From: Favolaschia claudopus
Taxonomy: Eukaryota > Basidiomycota > Agaricomycetes > Agaricales > Mycenaceae
Assembly: GCA_037176885.1 (NCBI GenBank)
Contig: JAWWNJ010000175.1
Span: forward strand, 186,001 to 250,000
Length of the DNA stretch: 64,000 nucleotides
Direction of reading: 5' to 3'
Shown here in pieces: positions 11,322 through 20,400 of this stretch (positions within the stretch are counted from its first letter, which is position 1; each line of letters begins with the position of its first letter). The notes beneath the pieces were generated by a model, which worked only from the letters and a program-made list of their open reading frames with translations, ran no database searches and had not been told where the DNA came from. The position numbers and the translations under genes are program-made.

Positions 11322-12051
11322 TTGTATAGGTTTTCGGGGAAGTGGCCGGTCAATAGGACTGCGAAAGGGACGCCGGAGGCTTGGAGATAGTGTTGGATCG
11401 CAGCTTTGTCTGTCGATGCAAAACCGCAGCAGCGGTCATTGAGCTCAGGTCCGAGAGCTTGGGTTAAGAACATCCTGTCCAAGTGGTGAGCCTGGACCTT
11501 AGTGAACTCTCCATGTGAGTCGCGCGATGCGCTGGGAAGAGAGCTGCGATCATTAAGCACAAGTAGAAAATCCATCGGATGAGATTGAGTGTTACCTCGA
11601 GATAAAGAACTCAATGCCTTCTTCTCTCGCCGCATCAACTAGATTCTTTCCCTCCGTGATTTCGCCCTTCCCCTCGGGATTGGCAGGGAAAATTTCAGGG
11701 TCCCAGAAATTCGTGGTCTGCGACCATGAGTTGAACATATATAGTAGTGTAATCGACTATCTCGAAGCACTCACCCCAAACACGGCTTCGCTCCCGCGAA
11801 TCGCATGCTTGATGGATTCCTTATCCCAGAGATTTCCTTCCACCACACCTTTACGCCTTTCGCGATGAGCGCTTTGCTTCCGGGAGAGTCACGGCTGCGC
11901 GACACTGCTCTGGGAGTGTATTAAGGTGCCGTCGGCGAGAAATGGTTGGAGAATGCCGGACCCTGTGGTATGGATGGCGGGGAAAATGCGATACGTATGC
12001 AGAAAGTGTACCTTGAGTATCGGTAGCTCCGAAAATTGTGATAATGGGCAT
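11322..12051 (-). pseudogene. NmrA-like gene, truncated and frameshifted
   Basis: The 5' half of a paralogue of the gene at 9288-10610, with the same exon layout. It opens MPIITIFGATDTQ, so the last Gly of the GATG core is changed to Asp. Exon 2 is frameshifted at the start of the segment equivalent to TYTPRAVSRSL, where ACCTTAATACACTCC carries extra bases, and an early TGA follows. A second small deletion lies near 11845. The NFWDPE, KNLVDAAREEG and GVPFAVLLTGHFPENLY segments remain readable. Everything after the FPENLY exon (about 140 C-terminal residues in the intact copy) is missing at 11322. This is a clear pseudogene; the duplication probably predates loss of the 3' half. Confidence 0.85.
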
Positions 12052-12414
12052 CGCGGATTGTTGCAAGGCCTGGTGCCGCGAGAAATATTAGATGCCCAGT
12101 CACGTTTGAAGATGGACTGGGATTTATTTCGGCTTTGCGTCTTCCAGACCCATTCCGCAAGGGAAGCAATGTGTGAATTCAATATTCTTGGAGAACCCGT
12201 TGGACGCCGCGATATGCTGACGACGCGCTTTCTAACGGGGTGGTCGAGATGAGCTGAACATTGATGGAGGAAAAGCAGCTTATGAATTGGACGGGAAGTC
12301 GGAAAATGGAATGAGTAATTGGCACTATACGATATTCTTGGCCTTGGCATTCATAATAAAGCGCCTCGTCGGAATATTGAGCACGAGTGTATTCATTTCC
12401 GTTCGACTTGAAGA
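12052..12414. other. Upstream flank of the NmrA-like pseudogene
   Basis: No gene. The frames running through here are extensions of the pseudogene frame or antisense shadows. Confidence 0.35.
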
Positions 12415-12690
12415 TGCGTTAAAAAGGAGTGCACTGGTCAGTGTATCCTTTTCGAAGAATTAGACCTCGCTTGAAGAAAACGAGGAAGGAAAAAAATAAA
12501 CAACACCCATACTCGATACGAATTGACACCCGGACCGTCGGTCCGAACGGGTCGACCAAGGTCGTCAAGTCCAGGTAATCGCAGAGCCAGCCGTCCTTGG
12601 TGTGGTCATGGCTCACAACTGGGGACATGAGCGAAAAGCTCGACTGTCGATTGGCGGGTGTAGCTGGCCTATGATGGCTGTCAAATTGAG
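12415..12690 (+). repeat. Third partial copy of the inverted-repeat element
   Basis: This stretch matches 1170-1420 and the reverse complement of 8500-8745, with shared blocks such as caacacccatactcg, cgaattgacacccgga, gtcaagtccaggtaat and cagagccagccg. It is more diverged than the two arms of the inverted repeat (about 75-80 percent by eye) and lacks the part equivalent to 1500-2310. Confidence 0.7.
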
Positions 12691-12714
12691 ATAATATAAT
12701 AAATAATCATAATG

Positions 12715-12950
12715 AAAAACGCGGCCTGGCCTCTTTGCTGAAGTTGGCGAAAGACTCGGAAGACGCGTACGAGGCAGTTCAGAGATCAGAGGAGCAGCGA
12801 TATTGAGCGTCGAGCAGAGCAGAGAGGTACGTAGACGCCGCCATACACCAGCAATACTTGGCAAGACGTCGTGGTCGAGAGCAAGGAGCATCCGGCAAAT
12901 CACGATTGTTGATTGCCACCGTTGATCGCCGTGATGGATGCCTGCAGCAC
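12715..12950. repeat. Dispersed repeat, copy 2
   Basis: Same-orientation match to 4040-4260. It directly adjoins the third inverted-repeat-element copy, as if two elements are nested or the pair moved as a block. Copy 1 is not adjacent to its own arm in the same way. Confidence 0.65.
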
Positions 12951-13892
12951 CACCAAACCAACACCAAACAACGCCTCCCTCTCCGGCGGAGTCTCCGCAC
13001 CGTCTAAGCACCGTCTTCCTCACCGCCGCTCGCCGTCTGCCATGCGACATGACGCCGACCTTCAATCAACTTCTTTACAGTCTCTCTCAGAGTCCTCTAT
13101 CTCCACCTGTACTATCTGCCGGTGGACAGACTGGACTCTGCCTCAAACTTCAAAGGCTAAAGCTTCTTTGGCCGACAACGATTCTCTCGAGCCTGTGAGG
13201 CAGACATGGCGTCCCCGGGACGATGACGAGTAATTATTGCTAATAGTTCGAGGGGAGGTTGCCGGTTGGTGAATGCTGAGGGTGACGACGAGATCAGGGG
13301 CCTGGGCGGAGGTAAGAAGGGTACGTGCAGAAAGGGTGGGTGATAAATCAGCGGGGAAGGTAGACCGGTCGGCGGTCTTGCACCCGCTGGCGACTGGGGT
13401 GGGCGGCTCCGAGTTGCTAGAGGGGCCCTGATCTTGTCGCACGACGCATACTAACCTCCCCTCACTATTACTCGATCTATATGGCGCTGGCGACCCACAA
13501 GTCGATGACCAATACAGTCTAAGTGAAACTACAGGCCAACATAACCAACGGGATGTGCTGGCCTCAGCCCACGCCCACACAGCAGCTTGACGTGTCGGCG
13601 TTTTGGCTCCCGTCGATCGTACAGTATATCCAGTCTTCCGCCACCGACTCCTCCGAATACGGTAAGCGGATTGGTCGCGGTTCGATTTCCGCGGCCACTG
13701 CCGGATGTCGCACCGTGAGAATGCTCATGTCAAGGACGATGAAGAGCTCGTCGAGAGGCTGTGCTTCTTGGCGTCCTCCTCATCGTTCTTGACAGCTCAT
13801 CTGCGCCGACATGAATCATTGAAGATCAACTCAACGGGAACCTTCAATTGATTGCTACATAGGTAAATGGTATGTGAGAGTCAGTATTTATA
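12951..13892. other. Gene-poor interval with a SINE-like motif
   Basis: No supportable gene; the 145 aa minus-strand frame at 13143-13580 is Ser/Pro-rich with no splice or motif support. Around 13650-13695 a 45 bp block with a pol III B-box-like core (GGTTCGATTTCC) repeats, inverted, at 16212-16250. Confidence 0.4.
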
Positions 13893-14857
13893 CTATAGTT
13901 CTATCACATCTGCGATGGGCTGGACCATCTGCTGGAATACATCCCATGCCGTTTCTAGAGACAGTCTGGGTTTACCAATGTGCGAATACACTTGTGCCGC
14001 CAACTCCGCAAATTCCAAATCGTACCAAGAGAGGTGAGATTCCCGTGAACCGACCTCGTCCGTCAACATCTGGCGCATGTCGTCCACGGCGGCCTGAGGG
14101 ACTGCGATACGGCAATCAATGCCCCCGTAATTTTCGGGATGTGTGAATGCGTCGGCTGGGACATGACCAGAAGGCATGTTCTTCTCCTGCTGAGTACGGA
14201 CGCGATGGTGATTCCACCAAAGACGAAATTCATCCAATTTTGCTTGCAACAAAGGTATGAAAATCCAATAGAACAGTGATCTTGCATTCAATTACTTAGT
14301 TAGGATCTAATGCTGTATATCATAAGGAAACAACTCACACGTGAAAATCAATATCGGCGCTGAAAATACGTTCCGTCTTCCCAATCAAAATAAATTCTTT
14401 CAGATTGCGCCCTAACTTTTCTTTCAACCAGCGCCAGAAGGCCTCGATGATTGTGTTGTGCACGCTTTTGATTAGCCGACAAATAGCGTACACCTCCGGG
14501 TCAATATCCGGAGCAAATGTAGCTCTAGGTGCAGCTGATTAGTGTTGGCTCATCAGGGCAAGTGAAGCAACCGACCGAAAGGTGTCCTGAATCACATATT
14601 GCCAGCCAATCTCTGATCCCTTGTCCATTGTCATCTGGATCGGAATTCCTTGGTGAAGGTGTGAGTCAGAAATCAGTGGAAATAAAGGTAGAATCATTTA
14701 CTTACCACCGGTGAACTCAATGAAATCCAGAAACAAGTGACCAATGGCAGCGGCTGTACGACTATTTGGGACGAAATTCATCAGAGGTATCTCGTCACTC
14801 CACTTGTCCTTATAACCGTAGATCGGAAGCCCAATATGAATGCCTTTTTTCAGCATG
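13893..14857 (-). pseudogene. Integrase-like DDE protein, 3' part only
   Basis: Exons join in frame from an intron acceptor at 14858 (ccctag) to a stop at 13893. Visible in order are LKKGIHIGLPIYGYKDKW, then MTMDKGSE with a likely catalytic Asp, then HNTIIEAFWRWLKE with the likely catalytic Glu. A conserved C-terminal part reads LDEFRLWWNHHRVRTQ, MPSGHVPADAF and SHLSWYDLEFAELA. This layout is that of agaricomycete proteins annotated as 'integrase core' or DDE-type, which I recognise from memory. The 5' exons, including the first catalytic Asp, are absent: the gene stops within an intron, 86 bp from an alpha-kinase fragment that is also cut inside an intron. The introns are GT-AG (near 14700, 14570 and 14330). 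The remaining frame is clean, so decay is recent or the 5' exons lie elsewhere. Confidence 0.7.
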
Positions 14858-14944
14858 CTAGGGACCGCAATGTTACAGCGATCGATTTCAGTTTGTTTTT
14901 ATAATTGCTACTGTCAAACTGTTCAATTGCTCATTAATCTGTAG

Positions 14945-15585
14945 ATATTGCCTTCACCGACGCGTTTCTGGCAGAGGAGATTGAATCTCCGAGCCCCGCT
15001 TCGGGCATACCACAAATTACAGCGGAATCACCTGGAATCACTTGGCTGGTTGAGCCAAAGCGGTCCACTTCTGTGGAGCACTTCAGCTACACCCTTGTTC
15101 ACAAGTCGCGCAAGAAGGATTTGCGTAGCTCTACAATCTATGCCTTTGCTCATTTCGTTTGGGGACATAGTAATCAAACCATGATCTTCGCCGATCTTCA
15201 AGGTATGTAAGCAACTTCTGGCTCAATATTTTCCGTCTCAAATTGTTCAGGAACACCTGCACTTGTTGGAAGAAAGGATGGCCTTGTCTTATTCGATCCC
15301 ATGACTCACACGGTTGCCGGGTATATCCATTCTCTTCATGAATTTCTCCTGTGCTGACTCGAATTCTGATCTAGAAACAGTGGTATTGGCGACTTCGGCC
15401 TTGAAGGAATCAACTCGTTTCTTCGAGACCATAGCTGCGGCGATGTTTGTAATCGACTTGCACTAGATGAAGTCGCACCTTTGATTTTTGACACCTCCCG
15501 TAATGAAGAAGAAGAACAAGACAACTCACCATCTCCGGGTGACGCTGACTCAGCCAATGGAGAGGGAGAGGACAATGTTGATTAG
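14945..15585 (+). pseudogene. Alpha-type protein kinase, 3' part only
   Basis: Three exons join in frame from an acceptor (ctgtag) at 14944 to TAG at 15583-15585, about 180 aa. The C-terminal half of an alpha-kinase domain is evident. [21 protein letters not shown] matches the conserved V/ADLQG strand, DPMTHT follows, then a [15 protein letters not shown] helix. Last is [10 protein letters not shown], which provides the Cys/His zinc-site ligands of this fold. The tail is acidic (EEEEQD...EGEDNVD). Alpha-kinases (MHCK/eEF2K type) are expanded in agaricomycetes. The N-terminal lobe with the ATP-binding Lys is missing, so this copy cannot be an active kinase as it stands. It diverges from the DDE fragment across an 86 bp gap that carries two opposed intron 3' ends. 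Confidence 0.78.
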
Positions 15586-16479
15586 TTGAAAGCGTACAAA
15601 TAGATATTTCCAAGCTCGAAAATAAAGCTTTACACGTACAATACATAATTCGTTTGAATGCATCTACTGGTACAATTTCAATGGCATCACACCAAACCTC
15701 GCTATATTTTGCTGTAAATCTCTGACAGTCATTGTTGTTAATAACCCTACTCATATAGCTGGCCAGAAAAAGTCAGACTGGAGTCGTTTGAGAAGGAGGC
15801 GGAAGAAAGGAAATGGCGGAGTGAGCACGTGACCGCGTTGTAAATTGATCCGTCCTGTTTCTGGCTTCGGTGCGTAGTGATTGACAAATTTTAAGTGGAG
15901 GGAAGGGTCGATAGAGGTCCCGAGAGTGTACTCGTACCTCCCAGTTGACCACCACTATGCACATGGCAATTCGGTGCTTGGTTCTTTGGCGTTTCTTTGC
16001 AGAGTTTTCTTGCGGGCCAATACTTATTGCGAGCTCTGCACTCAAAATTATTTTTCACTCCATCTTGAACCCCCATACACCCTCCACAATCATTTTTTAG
16101 GTGTGTTACTCCCGGATAATAAGGCGTAATAACCCAAACTGTGTCTGGAGCCGCATGCACAACTGGACCAAACATCACTGATCACTGTGACCCATGTGTC
16201 ACACCATCCCCGCCGCGGAAATCGAACCGCGACCAATCCGCTTACCGTACTCCGAATACCTCCTTCCATAAAAAACTAATCAAACGGGTATATTACTGTA
16301 GTTAAGCCTTGCCCGCAGACTTTGTCCGTATATATTACTAACCATTCCTATAATCTAGCAGATACTTCTCGAACCTTTCACCCATGTATATAACGCCAAA
16401 CCCTGAGATGAAACTCGGCGGAAAAAAATTGTTCCGGAACGAAGGCAAGCCCTCACGCTGTTGGGCGCGAGAGAATCCT
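15586..16479. other. Gene-poor interval with inverted SINE-like motif
   Basis: No gene. At 16212-16250 lies the inverted partner of the B-box-like block near 13650-13695. From about 16290 the sequence matches the 3' flank of the glycine-rich pseudogene near 6236-6285, so 16290-16479 is 3' flank of the intact glycine-rich gene. Confidence 0.45.
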
Positions 16480-17470
16480 TCACGACTGGGAGGTCGGGCT
16501 GAGTATCTCGGAAAGTTGATGACCGGCTTGAAGGATGAACCCAATTCCAGTCGTAAGTTTTTTGCGCGTTGAGAAAGCATCATGACGACTTACTCTCGTC
16601 TGTAACATAAATGTGCCAGTTGACGTTCAGGTTTTGCACGCGCGCCACATCGAATCGGGGTCCGGTACCCAGCCCACCGTTGCCCCCTCTACCACTTCCG
16701 CGTCCGCCAGATCCTCCGGTCCCACCTGATGAGATGTGATTCAGGTAAAGCAGTTCTCGGCTCGGAAATCGACACGCACCGCGAATTGAGTCGATTCTCA
16801 TTTGTTGTATAGTAGCGGAGCGTCCGAGTCCTCTGGTTTCCGACCTCACTTCAACATGGGAAACTGAGGTAGTACGCTCTCGAAACCTAAAGCTTCTGGG
16901 CTCAGATTCCGGCGGGCCTGAAACCACTTCATGATCTCTTCCCGGTGACTTCGCGCAGCTCTGGTATCCTTTCAGCTCGGCGAGCACAAAAAAAGAAATT
17001 CTCGAACGAACTTTGATGTAGAGAAGCATTTTTTGAATCTGCTTTAGATACCATCCGATTATTTGTGTTCCAGGGGGAGTTGAGCGGTCCCTGAATTGTT
17101 CGATATCCTTCAAGACTCTTTTGAATTGACAAACAGGTTAGTTTGCTCCGTGGACAGAATCACATCACTATCTCGTACGGGACAAGCTCCTCGATCAGGA
17201 ATCTTCTCGCTTCCGGCGTCAAAGGCAAGTTCTGCGCGGAGAGGGCTTGGAGAGTAGCTCTGAGCTCATGAACATCACGCTCCAGCCTTTGGAAGCCTGT
17301 TCCATTGGCGGAGACTTGGCTTGAGTTGAATCTCTGAATTAAGCAATGGGCGAGCGGCACAACGGGGCTGCTCAAGTATGAAAGTGACTGACCCCTTTGT
17401 TTACGTTCGGTGTTGCTAACGATTTCTCGGTTACCGGAACGACGACGTCTTCAAATTTCAACGTAGACAT
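16480..17470 (-). CDS. Glycine-rich protein of unknown function, intact paralogue
   Basis: Starts at ATG 17470 (MSTLKFEDVVVPVTEKS). A gtcagt...ttcag intron leads to a helical exon (RLERDVHELRATLQAL, LTPEARRFLIEELVPYEIV). A phase-2 intron (gtgatt...aaaag) leads to the basic segment QIQKMLLYIKVRS. After it come RERTTSVSHVEV, IDSIRGACRFPSRELLYLN and a Gly-rich stretch of about 28 residues ending GTGPRFD, then NLNVNWHIYV. A last exon ends SEILSPTSQS at TGA 16480. The frame is open throughout, about 275 aa, with no signal peptide or membrane segment. The splice positions are supported by conservation in the broken copy at 5100. Gly-rich blocks like this occur in many agaricomycete proteins of unknown role (from memory). 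I assign no function. Confidence 0.7.
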
Positions 17471-17474
17471 TTCG

Positions 17475-19700
17475 ACAAAGGTTGAAGAGGTTGAGATGCA
17501 ATGAGTGCGCGAGGGAGTTCATGCCTTGCAGGAGCTACTCTTTAGAGGCTTAAATATAGTCTCGAGCTCGAATATGGACTATGAGCATCCACCATGCTAA
17601 CATGCGGTGAGCCTATTTCTAACGAATCCCCAGAGATCCCCAGCCACAGATCCCGACATCATCTCGACATGGACAGGTAATCTATGCGGCGATCACACTA
17701 TCAAACGGCACCAGCCTGTGAAAATAGATGGTGTTCCATCGACTCTTCGGAAGAAAAATACGAGTCTTGTCTCTAACTCAAACGAATCTCATAGAGTATT
17801 TCTAAGCAAGATGTGGGGAGAATTGTGATCTAAAACTGTAAAGATTGTAGTTGACTGCCGTTGTGCATCAAAAAGATTTTGCTGAATGAAATCACGACTT
17901 GCTTTCATTCCAGCGGACATTTCAAACGCGATGGCCACGACGGAGCGATAGACATGCGGGGTTCAGACTGTGGAGCCGTAAACTCATCATCAGGCTGATC
18001 AATTTTAAAATACACGCCTTGAGGTCATAGACTGTCATCAGTGAGGACAGATCTGTTGGTTTATAGCTATGCTCGTGATCACCCTGCCTACAATTTGCAA
18101 TGTTTTGAAGGTGGACGGAATGTCAAGCAATATAATATAATTCTGGTATGATCCATCGAGAGAGCCGTTAAACAAGTACATAGATAGACTACAGAGGCAA
18201 GGCTAACGCTGTTCGCTGTCGTACCATACATGCCCGCCCAAGAACAAGACGATAGTATTCAACCCGCCAATTTTCTATGCATAATTTGTCCTTTTTCTTT
18301 TGTCCCAACCTCCTCTTGGAATACTTACTGATGTTCAGGATAAGTACCTTGGAAAAGTGGAGCAACTATAAATGGCGCCCTTTTGATTGGAAGAGAATAC
18401 ATATTCGTGCTTGTGAGCAGAGATTACTCAGAAATGAGTGGTAGCAAGTGATACGAAACGAGTGCTCGAACCTACTGTACACTGACATTCAACTAGTTAA
18501 TCACGCGTCACATCTCTGTCGAACCGAATTTTTTGCCATATCATATATGTGGCTTCGGTTCGCAAAATTCCTTCAAAATGCTATTATATTCTGAAAATCA
18601 CTTTGGTAAGTGGAACAGGGCCTTGCAATATTAATTGGCTGCTCGGCTGCTTATGTTCAATTTCTTGTAGGGTTGCTGTCGAAATGTCGAATTGGTTTTC
18701 GCGCATCACCGTGACCCCATGCCTATTTTTGAACAGAAGTATCCAGAAATTCCCGGCACGTCATCTCCTCATTGACTTTTACATAATTTGGGTTGAAGTA
18801 GAGTCCATTGATCTCTGCCGTCACAAGGCGAGATATTACGAGTACTTTAGTAGTCGTTCTTTTCATATCTCAGGTTGAGGGTTTCGAGTTTTTGATCACA
18901 TCAGTGTGTGCCCTCTCGATAGCAAGGAAAACGCACTTTTCTCCCACGAATTTGATGATAATCTGATTGAATATTTGATCTGAAATCGGCGATTGCTTGG
19001 CGCACTTAGCTTGCTCATATCGACTGCTACCTGCCTTCTTGTGAGGTTATGTTCTGTAGATAATGAATGAAGAGGCAATTTTTTATCGCTTAAACATTTG
19101 ATGATGCATCTGCTCACAAATTCGGAGGCAAACAAACCCCGAAGGGCCGTTCTCAATGCGAGCTGGTCGACGCGCAAGCGGCGACCGAGCGAGCTTTGAG
19201 AAGAGGAGTACAAATTCCAAGCTACTAGTACTGGTGTGTAATGAACAGAATTTGGGCCCGAAGAATACGCGATAGAAGACTGTCCAACATAATGTATGTA
19301 CTTATCTTCACTTTAGGCGCCCGGCGCCGCTTCATTGTCGAAACCTCATGTTCTTGAAATTGACCGATGCAAGACCAGATTGTGAGACAGACAAGATTTT
19401 GGATCTTATCTGAATTTTTGAGAATTTTCGGCTAAGTCGTTCGAAACGCGACTTTCGGACTTTGTCGAAGAAACGGGACGCGTCAGTCATGTGATGTGTT
19501 ACGGCGTGACGTGTAACACATTGCTCCTTTCCCTCTTCCTTCGTCTTCTGGCTTCGCCCGCGCCGTCCCGTGCCTCTACGCGCCCGAATACGATACAGGG
19601 CCCGAATACGATACAGGACAACTCCCAAGGGCACTGACACGCTCTATGCCGTCGAAATATCTGGATGATGCTCGAATATCGGTGTCTCATGAGTCAGGCT
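17475..19700. other. Gene-poor interval
   Basis: AT-rich, with only short isolated frames (for example plus 18549-18878 and minus 18896-19213), none with splice or motif support. A short direct repeat occurs at about 19581-19618 (cccgaatacgatacagg twice, back to back). I see nothing else definite. Confidence 0.4.
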
Positions 19701-19759
19701 GATTACGTCTCCCACCAACATCGTCACATTGCACGCGTTGGACGCGTTCGATTGTCTTC

Positions 19760-20400
19760 TGTGAGTGCTCTGACGACTATGAAACCTCTCCTACTCCTCC
19801 TTCTCCCTCTTCTACAGTTGACTCTGCCCGCACACCCCCCTCCTCCACCTCACCATTCCCCGACGCGCTAACACCATCACTTTGCCCTCCGCTCTCTGCC
19901 TCCCTTCCTTCGCTTGGGCCAACAACTAGGCAACCCGCACCTCCGACTTGCTGTCCCGCCGCAGCCGCCAACGGTCTCGAATTCGACGCTGACACGTAGT
20001 CAATTACCCGCTCTCAACGCCGACAACTCTCCCGACTTCGATATTTGCCGGCCAGCCGTTTTGAATTTGGCTAGTGCCCACATTACGCTCTCCCCACTTC
20101 ACCACCACCCGCCCCATCCTCGCCACCAGTCCTATCCACACCGCCGACGAAACTGTGTTGCTCTCACTTGCCTATTAATGTCCGCGCTGACGAGCTCTTT
20201 TTAGCACAAATCTCTTGCCCTCTCCCGGTCACAACGCCTGCGCCGCAATACCTCTCACTTCCATCTCCTCCGACTACCGACTCCGCCGCTGTTCGTGCTG
20301 CCGGCACCGACATGTACGTACTGATAGAGAAGTACACCAAAGTGTCTTCTTCTTTCAACCCCCTTGCCTTCCCGTTTGCCGCCTTCAAATTGCCTTGATC
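19760..20400. other. Pyrimidine-rich tract
   Basis: The plus strand is strongly C/T-rich (runs such as ctcctactcctccttctccc). Pyrimidine-rich leaders of this type precede transcription starts of many fungal genes, but no gene follows in the next kilobase. A similar tract lies at 40.2-40.9 kb. It may be a leader of a lost gene or a non-coding transcript; the sequence alone cannot tell. Confidence 0.3.

Noticed and set aside
13143..13580. 145-codon minus-strand Ser/Pro-rich frame
   Set aside because: Adjacent to repeats and with no recognisable content; no conserved copy.
13650..13700. Possible tRNA gene suggested by GGTTCGATTTCC
   Set aside because: No acceptor stem, D-arm or anticodon arm can be drawn at the right spacing; only the T-arm/B-box part is present.
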